This document shows, one piece after another, positions 25,633-34,190 of a stretch of DNA of 64,000 nucleotides (the first letter of the stretch is position 1; each line of letters opens with the position of its first letter). The stretch covers positions 103,749-167,748 of the forward strand of contig CALGIJ010000001.1 in the NCBI GenBank assembly GCA_937915545.1, given 5' to 3'. The position numbers and the translations under genes were made by a program. A model generated the notes under the pieces. The model was not told the origin of the DNA and did not search any database. It worked only from the letters and a program-made list of their open reading frames with translations. Origin of the DNA: an uncultured Desulfobacterales bacterium (lineage in GTDB: Bacteria; Desulfobacterota; Desulfobulbia; Desulfobulbales; Desulfocapsaceae).

Positions 25633-26283
25633 ATGAAACAAAATTTACTCGCAGGTTGGCTCGTTGGAGTCGTTTTCCTGGCGCAGACCGCCACATCTTC
25701 AGCTGCAATAGTGCCTTTCGATATTGAACAAACCTTTTCCCAGGGCGGCGTGGGCGATCTGGGCAGCGGGTATGGCCTTGCAATCAACCTTGGAGACGCC
25801 ATCACGCTTACTGTCGATCCGGGCTACTCCGGTAATTACTTCGATTTTATGTTTCCCGGCACCGGCACTTTTTCAACGATCGATGTCTCTATTGGCGATT
25901 ACTATTTTCTCGATTCCTATGCCGTGGGAGAAACCATTGGCTCTGCCAACTTTGGTGACCACGTAAGCACTGCAGGTGATTGGGACACGATCCTGGTCGC
26001 TGGAAAAACTGCTGGAGTATGGGGAAACTCACATAGCGGCTATCTCGGCTTCAGAACCGACGCCGGCATGTACGGGTATATCAGCTATTCCTTCACTTGG
26101 TCAGAAACTTCTCCATCATCAACCATAGTGCTCTATGATGGTGCGTACAATGACATCGCAGGAGAGGCTATCGTGGCGGGAGATTCTAGAGCCCCAGTAC
26201 CTGAGCCAGCCACCTTGCTCCTCTTCGGCACAGGTTTAGCAGGTCTCGCAGCGGTGCGCAGGAGAAAAAAGCCTGCCGAGTAA
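25633..26283 (+). CDS. PEP-CTERM sorting-domain exported protein
   Basis: A 216-residue secreted protein. It has an N-terminal signal peptide (MKQNLLAGWLVGVVFLAQTATSSAA) and a Gly/Asp/Tyr-rich beta-type middle. The C-terminal sorting signal is VPEPATLLLFGTGLAGLAAV followed by a basic RRRKK cluster. Exosortase recognises this PEP-CTERM signal and processes such proteins for export, often with exopolysaccharide. No exosortase or PrsK/PrsR gene is in the window, so sorting must depend on genes elsewhere. The ATG at 25633 has an AGGAGAG site. Codon use and local composition differ somewhat from neighbours. Confidence 0.9.
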   Translation: MKQNLLAGWLVGVVFLAQTATSSAAIVPFDIEQTFSQGGVGDLGSGYGLAINLGDAITLTVDPGYSGNYFDFMFPGTGTFSTIDVSIGDYYFLDSYAVGETIGSANFGDHVSTAGDWDTILVAGKTAGVWGNSHSGYLGFRTDAGMYGYISYSFTWSETSPSSTIVLYDGAYNDIAGEAIVAGDSRAPVPEPATLLLFGTGLAGLAAVRRRKKPAE

Positions 26284-26305
26284 TCCTGTCATGAAACTAC
26301 ACAAT

Positions 26306-26343
26306 AACGAAGGCAGAATCACTCCTGTGATTCTGCCTTCGTT
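26306..26343 (+). terminator. 17-bp perfect hairpin after the PEP-CTERM gene
   Basis: Arms 26306-26322 (AACGAAGGCAGAATCAC) and 26327-26343 are exact reverse complements with the loop TCCT, 22 bp past the stop codon. The stem is strong but the run of U after it is short (GTTGT). It works as a terminator or 3' stabiliser in either direction. Confidence 0.65.
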
Positions 26344-26459
26344 GTAATGGTTGCCATGCATGACCAAAGGACAATCTCAACCGGCTCCCTCTCCGCGCAA
26401 ATCTCGCTCTCCCCCGCTACAAACACAAGCTCGCCCTGCGCTGCATACTCCGTACGCCC

Positions 26460-26760
26460 GTCGCAAGATGGGATAGGCCATACTCAAACGTCTTGGCTAC
26501 CATATGACCACGAGAACAAACAGTCTCGATGCACTGCCCACCTTTCAGAGTCAGCAAGAGACCTTCGACCTGGACATCACCGATCAGACCATGCCGGGCA
26601 TGACCGGTCTTGATCTTGCCCGATGCATTCTGCACATACGGCCCGACATGCCACGCATTCTCTATACCGAATACAGCAGCTTGGTCACTGACGAGAAGGC
26701 CAAGGCCGCCTGAGTGAAGGGAATCGCCATAAAATTCCTGGCCAAGAAGGGACTCGTTCA
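26460..26760 (+). pseudogene. Decayed response-regulator receiver (REC) domain
   Basis: One frame shows a recognisable REC domain: ILKRLGYHMTTRTNSLDAL, then FDLDITDQTMPGMTGLDLAR, then RPDMPRILYTEYSSLVTDEK. It is interrupted by TAG at 26474-26476 and TGA at 26711-26713. Past the TGA, VKGIAIKFLAKKGL continues the domain with its conserved Lys. The stops fall where the family usually has Glu (GAG to TAG) and Gly (GGA to TGA), so each is one base away from sense. The start of the domain with the acidic pair is lost. No kinase gene is adjacent. Confidence 0.7.
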
Positions 26761-26969
26761 GCATACCAATGAAGCCCCACGTCTGCGCTCAGGGAGCCGC
26801 TTTCCACCTCCGCCATTCCTTGCTTGACAAAGCGGGGGCAAATAAGGTGTATTCGACAAAATCAAACGACTCCCCCAGACCGTCCACACGGGCAGAGCGT
26901 GGGTCAAACCGCGACGGATCTTGCCCGGGGCGGGCCGCCCACCGACAGCGCAGTGAAAGGAGAACACCC

Positions 26970-28154
26970 ATGGCCATATCGGAAAAGATGGTGCATTTTG
27001 CCACCTCGTCATCGTGGATCCGCAAGATGTTCGAAAAAGGCGCCAGCATGAAGGCGACCTACGGCGCCGACAATGTCTGCGACTTCAGCCTCGGCAACCC
27101 CGACGTCCCGCCGCCGGAACGCTTCACCGAGGTGTTGCGCGAACTGGTCGCTGATACCCGACCCGGGGTGCACGGCTATATGCCCAATGGCGGCTATCCC
27201 TGGGTGCGTGACGCCATCGCCGCCCGGCTTTCCATGGAACAGCAGGTCGCCATCAGCGGCGGCGACATGCTCATGACCTGCGGTGCCGCCGGCGGCCTCA
27301 ACATCACCCTCAAGTCGCTGCTCAACCCCGGCGAAGAGGTTATTCTGCTCTCGCCCTATTTCGTCGATTACCGCAACTATATCGACAACCATAACGGTGT
27401 CAGCGTCATCGCCCCCACCGCCGAGGACTTTTCTCTCGACCTACCCGCTATCGAGGCGGCAATCACCGCCAAGACCAAGGCCATCCTCATCAACTCACCC
27501 AACAACCCCACCGGTCAGATCTACTCTGCCGACAGCCTGTGGGCCCTCGGCGAACTGCTCACCCTGGCCGGGGACCGCCTCGACACCACCATCTACCTCA
27601 TTGCCGACGAGCCCTACCGCAAGATCGTCTATGACGGCCACGAGGTGCCGAGTATCTTCGCCGCCTACCGCAACAGCATCGTCGTGTCCTCCTACTCCAA
27701 AGACCTGTCGCTGCCCGGCGAGCGCATCGGCTATGTGGCGGTACACCCGGAGATCGAAGAAAAGGGGGCGCTGCTCAACGCCCTGACCCTGGCCAACCGC
27801 ATCCTCGGCTTTATTAACGCCCCGGCGCTGATGCAGCGCGCCGTCGCCGAACTGCAGGACGCCAGCGTCGACACCACCATCTATGCCCGCCGCAAGGAGC
27901 TGATCTGCCGCATCCTCAGCGAAGCCGGCTATAGCTTCACCGATCCCAAGGGCGCCTTCTACGTCTACCCCAAATCACCCATCGCCAGCGACGTCGACTT
28001 CGTCGCCCACCTGCTGGAGGAGAAGATTCTTACCGTCCCCGGGGTCGGCTTCGGTACCCCCGGCTACTTCCGCATCGCCTTCTGCGTTGGCGAGGATGTC
28101 ATCGCCCGCTCAGCCGAGGGTTTCAAGCGGGCCATGGCCAGGGCCAGAGGCTAG
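26970..28154 (+). CDS. PLP-dependent class I/II aminotransferase
   Basis: A 394-residue fold-type I aminotransferase of the aspartate/aromatic group. Visible motifs are NSPNNPTGQIY, DEPYRKIVYD and the PLP-lysine segment SYSKDLSLPGERIGY. The start at 26970 has AAAGGAG upstream; a longer frame starting at 26769 runs through the decayed REC region and is rejected. Substrate specificity cannot be assigned. The proximity of iorAB and the ADP-forming synthetase (2 kb upstream) makes a role in converting amino acids to 2-oxoacids plausible. It is transcribed alone and ends in a rho-independent terminator. Confidence 0.88.
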   Translation: MAISEKMVHFATSSSWIRKMFEKGASMKATYGADNVCDFSLGNPDVPPPERFTEVLRELVADTRPGVHGYMPNGGYPWVRDAIAARLSMEQQVAISGGDMLMTCGAAGGLNITLKSLLNPGEEVILLSPYFVDYRNYIDNHNGVSVIAPTAEDFSLDLPAIEAAITAKTKAILINSPNNPTGQIYSADSLWALGELLTLAGDRLDTTIYLIADEPYRKIVYDGHEVPSIFAAYRNSIVVSSYSKDLSLPGERIGYVAVHPEIEEKGALLNALTLANRILGFINAPALMQRAVAELQDASVDTTIYARRKELICRILSEAGYSFTDPKGAFYVYPKSPIASDVDFVAHLLEEKILTVPGVGFGTPGYFRIAFCVGEDVIARSAEGFKRAMARARG

Positions 28155-28192
28155 AGGATCTCGCTCGCTTAGGACCAAATCCAGCCCGAGTA

Positions 28193-28234
28193 AAAAAGCG
28201 CGGGTGCCGTCCTCTCGACACTCCCGCGCTTTTT
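28193..28234 (+). terminator. Rho-independent terminator after the aminotransferase gene
   Basis: AAAAAGCGCGGG (28193-28204) pairs exactly with CCCGCGCTTTTT (28223-28234). The GC core is followed by a T-run on the plus strand. The gene on its left ends 38 bp before it. Confidence 0.85.
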
Positions 28235-28630
28235 CTCCACCACAGCTCTCCCTCCTTTTCTCCCCACCCCGCCTGTCTTCACCCACCCCGTTCCTGCAAG
28301 AGGCCCGCAGTCCGCTCCTGTTGCATATCTGCCCCCTTCCCCGCCCGCCGAGAAACGCTTCACGCCTCGCGCAACCTCCATCGCGCAACGCATTTCAGCC
28401 TCACATTCATCTCTCCCAGCAGGCCCCCTCTTCACCAGGAATCACCAGTGCAAACAAGAGCGATGCAGGTGAGCCATGCGGCCAACAGTATCGACTTCTC
28501 CAATAGGTGCCCGAAAGGAATCGGATCTGTGTATTTGACTTAGGCAGCACTCTCCGTAATGATAGCTCGCGTCGATCTCTCGCCGGCATCGCCTGAAACA
28601 GCCATCTTCTTCCCTCACGGAGACCCGGGC
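28235..28630 (+). promoter_or_regulatory. Non-coding region with candidate promoter for the desulfidase operon
   Basis: About 400 bp without a supported gene, with pyrimidine-rich stretches at 28235-28420. TTGACT at 28535-28540 and TAATGA at 28557-28562 (16-bp spacing) could be a promoter 70 bp before the operon start. The -10 element is poor. Confidence 0.35.
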
Positions 28631-29134
28631 ATGAAAAGAAACAAACGCATCGTCGTGCTCTGCCACTGCCTGCTCAATGTCAACGCCAAGATCTCTGGCC
28701 TCGCCCATTACGGTGGCATCTTGCCGCATGTCGTCGACATGTGCCTGGCGTCAGGGGCGGGCATCATGCAGCTGCCCTGCCCGGAGACAACCTACCTCGG
28801 CGTAAAACGCTGGGGAATGACCAGGAACCAGTACGACACCCCCTTCTATCGCCGCCACTGCCGCGACCTTCTCTCGCCCATCGTCGCGCAGCTGTGCGAA
28901 TACCTCGACAATGGCTACACCATCGACAAGATCATCGGGGTCGACGGCAGCCCCAGCTGCGGCGTCCGACACACCTGCGAAGGCTATTGCGGCGGGATGA
29001 TCGATTCGCGGTCCACCCAGCCTTTCCAGGAGGTCGCCGGCAAAGGGGTTTTTCTCGACGAATTGGTCAAGATGCTGGCGGAACAGGGCATAAGCCTGCC
29101 CCTCGATGCCATTGCCGAGAACGACCCGCTATGA
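28631..29134 (+). CDS. TudS/DUF523-related putative [4Fe-4S] desulfidase
   Basis: A 167-residue protein resembling the thiouracil desulfidase (TudS/DUF523) superfamily, closest in feel to the subgroup annotated as CD3072-family TudS-related putative desulfidases. Cysteines at 11/13 (CHCLLNVN), 50 (QLPCPE) and 110 (GSPSCG) match the pattern of three cluster-ligating Cys in that superfamily. The free iron of such a [4Fe-4S] cluster captures sulfur from thiolated substrates. Additional Cys occur at 116 and 120. It overlaps the next gene by 4 bp (ATGA). The start at 28631 is preferred over 28559 because it gives the family N-terminus. The substrate is unknown. Confidence 0.75.
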   Translation: MKRNKRIVVLCHCLLNVNAKISGLAHYGGILPHVVDMCLASGAGIMQLPCPETTYLGVKRWGMTRNQYDTPFYRRHCRDLLSPIVAQLCEYLDNGYTIDKIIGVDGSPSCGVRHTCEGYCGGMIDSRSTQPFQEVAGKGVFLDELVKMLAEQGISLPLDAIAENDPL

Positions 29135-29997
29135 CGACCCTGCCGAATGATTCTCGTGAAATGGGCGCCCCTGTCCAGGACCTCAGCTGCGAGCAACTGG
29201 CGGCAACCGCTGGGGCGCTGTTGACTTTGCAACGACGCATTGCCGGCATCAAGTTCCTGTACAGCGACGAGGACTATGAACAGGCGGCGGCCGCGCCGGT
29301 TCGGGCCAAGGTGGCCTACTGCGTAGTGGTCAAGGCGGCGATGATGGGCAGAAGCCTCAAGTTGGCGGCAAGTCGTTGCGGCTGCAACGGGGCCAGCAGG
29401 GCACTGGGCTTTACCCCGCCCCCCGCAGATTTTTTCTCTGGGCGCCTCTACGAAGGCTTCGGGCTCTATCATGATCTGGCAACCTGCAGGCAGGTGGCGG
29501 GCGGAATGACCTCCTGCAGCAGATTCTGTCGCGGCATCCTCGCCAAGCCCCTCGACACCTTCACTGAAGACAGCCCCGATGTGGTCATCGTCGTCACCGA
29601 GGCGAGGAACGCCATGCGGCTCGTGCAAGGCTACACCTATCACCATGGTTCCCAGCCGGTGTTGAAAATGGCCGGCAACCAGGCACTGTGCAGCGAATGC
29701 ACCGCCCACCCACTGGAACTCGATCAGCTCAATCTCTCCATGCTCTGCTCGGGAACGAGATATCTGGCACGTTGGAAAGATCACGAACTGGCCATAGGCC
29801 TCCCATTCCAGAGGTTTGCCAGGACGGTGGACGGATTGCTCAAAACCGCCGATGCGGTGGAACTCGATGCAGCCAAGCGTTCGATCGCTGACGCGCTGCT
29901 CCGCCAAGGTCTCCCTGCTCCGGATTTTCGTTTCGGCCATACCTACTACACGGCCCTCGAACAACAAAAGGCCAGATCAGCTGGACAGCATCGATGA
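29131..29997 (+). CDS. DUF169 family Cys-rich protein
   Basis: A 288-residue protein of the DUF169 family, function not established. It contains many cysteines (C64, C83, C85, C119, C129, C133, then a CSEC and a later LCSG), suggesting a metal or Fe-S site. No signal peptide or membrane segment is seen. It is translationally coupled on both sides: its ATG overlaps the desulfidase stop, and its stop overlaps the ABC ATPase start. This fixed order suggests it acts on the same transported or desulfurised compound. Confidence 0.75.
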   Translation: MTTLPNDSREMGAPVQDLSCEQLAATAGALLTLQRRIAGIKFLYSDEDYEQAAAAPVRAKVAYCVVVKAAMMGRSLKLAASRCGCNGASRALGFTPPPADFFSGRLYEGFGLYHDLATCRQVAGGMTSCSRFCRGILAKPLDTFTEDSPDVVIVVTEARNAMRLVQGYTYHHGSQPVLKMAGNQALCSECTAHPLELDQLNLSMLCSGTRYLARWKDHELAIGLPFQRFARTVDGLLKTADAVELDAAKRSIADALLRQGLPAPDFRFGHTYYTALEQQKARSAGQHR

Positions 29998-30821
29998 AAG
30001 ACTCCTCTCAGCACCCTTCGCCAGATGCGTCAAACGCACCAGCCAAGTTCGTCGTCACCGGCCTGCGCCACGCCTTTGTCGCCGAGGGGGGCTCGTCGGT
30101 TTCGGTGCTGGCCGACATCTCCTTCTCGGTGCGCCCCTTCGAGTTCGTGGCGGTGGTCGGCCCCAGCGGCTGCGGCAAGAGCACCTTGCTCAACATCATG
30201 TCCGGCCTGCTCTCCCCCCAGGCGGGTTCGGTCACCCTCGACGGGCGCAAGCTGCAGGGCATCACCCCGCGCATCGGCTACATTTCCCAATCCGACAGCC
30301 TCCTCCCCTGGCGAACCGCCCTGGCCAACGTCGAGCTTGGTATGGAACTGCGCGGGGTGCCAAAAGCGGAGCGGCGCGAGCGAGCGATGGAGCTTGTCAG
30401 GCAGGCCGATCTGCTGGGCTTCGAGAACGCCTATCCATACCAGCTCTCCGGAGGCATGCGCAAGCGCGTCGATATCATCAAAATCCTCGCCATGGATCCG
30501 GAGATCATCTTCATGGATGAGCCGTTTGCCTCCCTCGACATCTTCACCAGGGAAATGATGCAGGCCTATATCCTCTCCTTATGGCAGGCTACGCAGAGAA
30601 CGGTACTCTTCATCACCCACGATCTCACCGAGGCGATTACCTTGTCGGACCGAATACTTATCCTCACCCGGCGCCCCGCCCTGGTCAAAGCCGAACACCT
30701 GGTCTCCCTGCCCCGGCCGAGGACTCCCGCTGAACTGCGCTTCGACCCCACCTTTATCAACCTGCATAAACGCATTTGGATCGACCTGCAGGATGAAGTA
30801 GAGGAACGCCAGCACTCATGA
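29994..30821 (+). CDS. ABC transporter ATPase (NitT/TauT/SsuB type)
   Basis: A 275-residue ATP-binding subunit with Walker A GPSGCGKST, the signature LSGGMRKRVDI, and Walker B IIFMDEPFASLD with H-loop ITHD. Sequence class is that of nitrate/sulfonate/taurine/bicarbonate importers. It overlaps the DUF169 gene and the permease gene by 4 bp each. It energises import together with the permease and the binding protein downstream. Confidence 0.92.
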   Translation: MKDSSQHPSPDASNAPAKFVVTGLRHAFVAEGGSSVSVLADISFSVRPFEFVAVVGPSGCGKSTLLNIMSGLLSPQAGSVTLDGRKLQGITPRIGYISQSDSLLPWRTALANVELGMELRGVPKAERRERAMELVRQADLLGFENAYPYQLSGGMRKRVDIIKILAMDPEIIFMDEPFASLDIFTREMMQAYILSLWQATQRTVLFITHDLTEAITLSDRILILTRRPALVKAEHLVSLPRPRTPAELRFDPTFINLHKRIWIDLQDEVEERQHS

Positions 30822-31618
30822 AACACTTCGCCTTTGGCACTCCCGGCACCTCCATGCAGAACGTTATCCGCATCGCCCTGTTCCTCGCGCTCATGGCAAT
30901 ATGGGAATTGCTGGCAGCCAGCGGTGTCGTCAATCCTTTCTACAGCAGCCAGCCCAGCCAGATCCTCCGCGACCTGCCGCAGTTCTACAGCGAGGGAGAT
31001 CTGCTCAAACACACCGCCATCACCCTCGCCGAGGCCTTGTGGGGATTGGCGCTTGGGACAGTTTTCGGCATTGTGGTCGCCTTCTTTCTTGGCCTCTTCG
31101 ACACCCTCGGCAAGATCATCGAGCCATTCATCACCGCGGTATACGGTATCCCCAAGCTGGCCCTGGCCCCCATCTTCGTGCTGTGGTTTGGCCTGGGCCT
31201 GGAATCGAAGATCATCATGGCCAGTCTGCTGGTCTTTTTCCTCGTCTTTTTTTCTACCTACGGAGGGATAAAGAGCGTCGACCGCAACATTCTCACTGCG
31301 GTCAGGCTGATGGGCGCTTCGCAAGGTCAGATCGTCCGCAAGGTCATCCTCCCTTCCTCCGTGCCATGGATTCTCGCCGGTGTCCGCGGCGGTCTGGGGG
31401 CGTCGCTGATCGGCGCCATCGTCGGGGAATATATGGGGGCCAGCGCCGGGCTGGGATGGGTCATCTCCTCCGCCACCTCCTTCTTCAAGGTCGACCGGGT
31501 GATGTCCTGCATTTTCATTCTGTTTATCGTCGGCATAGTCTTCAACATGATTCTCAAATATATCGAACGATTGCTGCTCAAGTGGCGACCACCGCTGGAC
31601 TACAGCGGCACCTTGTAA
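30818..31618 (+). CDS. ABC transporter permease (SsuC/TauC type)
   Basis: A 266-residue inner-membrane permease with about six hydrophobic segments and the EAA-loop region AVRLMGASQGQIVRKVILPSS that contacts the ATPase. The N-terminal part (ALFLALMAIWELLAAS) begins in the membrane as in the SsuC family. It is 4-bp overlapped with the ATPase gene; the solute-binding gene follows after 65 bp. Confidence 0.92.
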   Translation: MKHFAFGTPGTSMQNVIRIALFLALMAIWELLAASGVVNPFYSSQPSQILRDLPQFYSEGDLLKHTAITLAEALWGLALGTVFGIVVAFFLGLFDTLGKIIEPFITAVYGIPKLALAPIFVLWFGLGLESKIIMASLLVFFLVFFSTYGGIKSVDRNILTAVRLMGASQGQIVRKVILPSSVPWILAGVRGGLGASLIGAIVGEYMGASAGLGWVISSATSFFKVDRVMSCIFILFIVGIVFNMILKYIERLLLKWRPPLDYSGTL

Positions 31619-31683
31619 CGACAAAACCGGATGGACCGGTGAACGATGTCTGCACCCATTCACATTACTGGAGGAATTTCACC

Positions 31684-32688
31684 ATGAGGAAGACGATGAA
31701 CTGGCTCGGTCTGGCCACCTTGATGCTGGCAGCGCTCTGCCAACAGGCCATTGCCGCCGAGAAAGGCTCGCCAGGCGGGCTGACCCCGCTGACCGTGGCC
31801 GAGCTGCGCAGCGAATTCTGGCTGCCCGCGTATCTTGCTGAAACTCTGGGCTATTACAAGGAGGAAGGGCTGAAGGTGACCTTCGTCACCACCAAGGATG
31901 GCCCGGTAGCCTTCCAGGGCATGCACGCCGGCAGTGCCGACCTCACCATGCTCAGCACCGAGCCGGTGCTCAGGGCACAGGCGAAAGGTCTGGAGTCGTT
32001 GATCATCATGGCTCTTTTGACCAACAAGCCCTACATGTTCGTCGGCGCCCCAGGTATCACCTCGGTCAAGCAGCTGAAAGGTAAAACCATTTTTGCCGGC
32101 GCCCCGGGTTCGGCGCCGCACTCCTTCGCCCTGTCGATCCTCGCCAAGGAAGGCATGAAGGACACCGACGTCAACTGGGCGCAGATGGATTATGGGGCCT
32201 CTCTCGCAGCCTTGGAGAAAGGCCATGTCGACGGCTGCTATATGCGCTCCACCGCCAAGAAGGAGATCGCCGCCATCGGCGCCAACGTCCTCGTCGACGT
32301 CTCCGACCCGCAGCAGCACAAGCAAGTCTACGGCACGCCCCGCTACGAATCGACCATCGTCACCGGGACCAAGAAATTTGTCCGAGAGAACCCGGAAACC
32401 ATCCAGAAGTTCGCCAACGCGGTTATCAGGGCAATGATCTGGCTTGACCGGAACAGTGACGAGGCGGCGGCGGAAAAGGCCCTGCCGATGTTTCCGGCAG
32501 GAAATATGGCCGCCCACGCCATCGGCTTTCTGCGGCCTTCTCTCTCCGTCGATGGTCTCATCAGCCCGGAAGGCCATGCCACCATCGTTTCCTTCTGCCG
32601 CGCCGAGAAGATCATCGATCGGGACATCCCCTTCGATGAGATCAACGACATGTCCTTCGTGAAACAAGCCTACGAGAAGTACAAATAA
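31684..32688 (+). CDS. ABC transporter solute-binding protein (NMT1/SsuA/TauA type)
   Basis: A 334-residue periplasmic binding protein with a Sec signal peptide (MRKTMNWLGLATLMLAALCQQAIAA). The fold resembles the SsuA/TauA/NMT1 group (GYYKEEGLKVTFV; then DLTMLSTEPVLRAQAKG). These bind sulfonates, nitrate, aromatic acids or thiamin precursors, so the ligand is open. A GGAGG site precedes the ATG at 31684. It is last in the TudS-DUF169-ABC operon. Confidence 0.9.
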   Translation: MRKTMNWLGLATLMLAALCQQAIAAEKGSPGGLTPLTVAELRSEFWLPAYLAETLGYYKEEGLKVTFVTTKDGPVAFQGMHAGSADLTMLSTEPVLRAQAKGLESLIIMALLTNKPYMFVGAPGITSVKQLKGKTIFAGAPGSAPHSFALSILAKEGMKDTDVNWAQMDYGASLAALEKGHVDGCYMRSTAKKEIAAIGANVLVDVSDPQQHKQVYGTPRYESTIVTGTKKFVRENPETIQKFANAVIRAMIWLDRNSDEAAAEKALPMFPAGNMAAHAIGFLRPSLSVDGLISPEGHATIVSFCRAEKIIDRDIPFDEINDMSFVKQAYEKYK

Positions 32689-32748
32689 GGCTCAGCCGGC
32701 ATGGACTGAACGGAGATTCCCTCTCTCGTCGATGCCCAAAGCGATGAC

Positions 32749-32792
32749 GGCTCGCCGCTGCTCGTTCTCTTCTGTACGAGTGGCGGCGAGCC
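32749..32792. terminator. Hairpin between the convergent binding-protein and der genes
   Basis: GGCTCGCCGCTGCTCG (32749-32764) pairs with 32777-32792 over 16 bp including two G-T wobbles, with a 12-nt loop. It sits between convergent genes and can serve both directions. No long T-run follows on either strand. Confidence 0.55.
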
Positions 32793-32795
32793 CGC

Positions 32796-34148
32796 TCAGT
32801 CTTTCTTGCGCTGCTCGCTCTTGTCCTTGAAGATCAGTTTGATTGGCACCTTATCGAGGCCGAGGCCCTCGCGGAAGCGGTTGACCAGATAGCGCTCGTA
32901 GGAGAAGTGCACCCCCTTGCAGCTGTTGGTCATGACCACGAACTTGGGTGGTCTGGTGCCGATCTGCGAGGTGTAGTAGAATTTGAGCCGCTTGTTCTTG
33001 TAAATCGGCGGCGGGTGGGTATCGACCGCCTCCTGCAGCAGGCGATTGAGGGCTGCTGTGGGAAAGGTTGCCGTATACTGGCGATAGACCGAGCCGATGG
33101 TCGGGAAGAGCCGCTTGATGCCATAACCGGTACGGGCCGAGACGTTCAGCACCGGGGCGAAGCCAACGAAGGGCAGCAGTCGTCCCACCTCCTGCATGAC
33201 CTCCTCCTGGCGCTTGCGGTCATGCTCGATCAAGTCCCACTTGTTGACCAGGACGATGAGGCCGCGCCCCTCTTCGAGCACATAGCCGACCACCTTGGTG
33301 TCCTGCTCGGTGATTCCTTCCTCGGCATCAATGAGGATGGCGGCGACGTCGCAGCGGCTCATCGCCGCCAGCGATTTGAGAATACTGAACTTCTCCAGCT
33401 TCTCGGTGGTCTTGCCGCGGCGCCTGATGCCGGCGGTATCGATAAACAGGTAGCTGTACTTGCCGGCGGTGACCAGGGTGTCCACCGAGTCGCGGGTGGT
33501 GCCGGAAATCTCCGAGACCACCATGCGCTCCTCGCCAAGAATCGTGTTGATGATCGAGGATTTGCCGACATTGGGCCGCCCGAAGAAGGCGACCTTGATC
33601 GTCCCCTCGGGCAACGCCACACCGGTGCCATCGTCGGCGGGGATGACTTGGCAGAGGCCTTCCATCATCTCGGTGAAGCCATAGGCGTGCTCCGCCGACA
33701 GCGGCCATAGCTTCTCCACGCCGAGCTCGTAGAAAGGCGGCAGCAGTTCCTCCTCCTTGCTCAGGCCGTCTACCTTGTTGACGAGATGAAGCACCGTCTT
33801 GCGCGAGCGGCGCAGGATCTCCACCACCTCCAGATCGCTCGGGGTCAGACCCTGCTTGCCGTCCATGAGGAAGAGGACGATATCGGCCTCCTCGATAGCC
33901 GCCATGGCCTGCTCACGGATATGCTTGACGAGGAGATCTTCCGGGTTGTCGTCGATGCCACCGGTGTCGACGAGGATGAAGCTCTTCTCCTCCCAGCGCA
34001 CCCGCTCATAGTGGCGATCGCGGGTGACACCCGGCGTGGGGTCGACGATGGCCTTGCGCGACTTGGTGATGCGGTTGAACAGGGTAGACTTGCCGACATT
34101 GGGGCGACCGATGAGGGCAACGATGGGTACTGCGGGGGACGACGACAT
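32796..34148 (-). CDS. der: Ribosome biogenesis GTPase Der (EngA)
   Basis: A tandem-GTPase ribosome assembly factor for the 50S subunit, 450 residues. The two G domains start GRPNVGKST (near residue 15) and GRPNVGKSS (near 185). A C-terminal KH-like domain includes HPPPIYKNKRLKFYYTSQ. The start at 34148 (MSSSPAV) has GAGGTG six bases upstream and is preferred to 34157. It is the last gene of the minus-strand envelope operon, 42 bp after the kinase-like gene. Confidence 0.95.
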   Translation of the reverse strand: MSSSPAVPIVALIGRPNVGKSTLFNRITKSRKAIVDPTPGVTRDRHYERVRWEEKSFILVDTGGIDDNPEDLLVKHIREQAMAAIEEADIVLFLMDGKQGLTPSDLEVVEILRRSRKTVLHLVNKVDGLSKEEELLPPFYELGVEKLWPLSAEHAYGFTEMMEGLCQVIPADDGTGVALPEGTIKVAFFGRPNVGKSSIINTILGEERMVVSEISGTTRDSVDTLVTAGKYSYLFIDTAGIRRRGKTTEKLEKFSILKSLAAMSRCDVAAILIDAEEGITEQDTKVVGYVLEEGRGLIVLVNKWDLIEHDRKRQEEVMQEVGRLLPFVGFAPVLNVSARTGYGIKRLFPTIGSVYRQYTATFPTAALNRLLQEAVDTHPPPIYKNKRLKFYYTSQIGTRPPKFVVMTNSCKGVHFSYERYLVNRFREGLGLDKVPIKLIFKDKSEQRKKD

Positions 34149-34190
34149 GAATTTCACCTCATAGACAGATACTGGCCGGGCCTTGCGGCC

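Noticed and set aside
26711..26713. TGA in the receiver-domain remnant as a selenocysteine codon (SelB is present)
   Set aside because: The position is normally Gly, an upstream TAG also breaks the frame, and the N-terminal acidic residues are missing, so decay is simpler.
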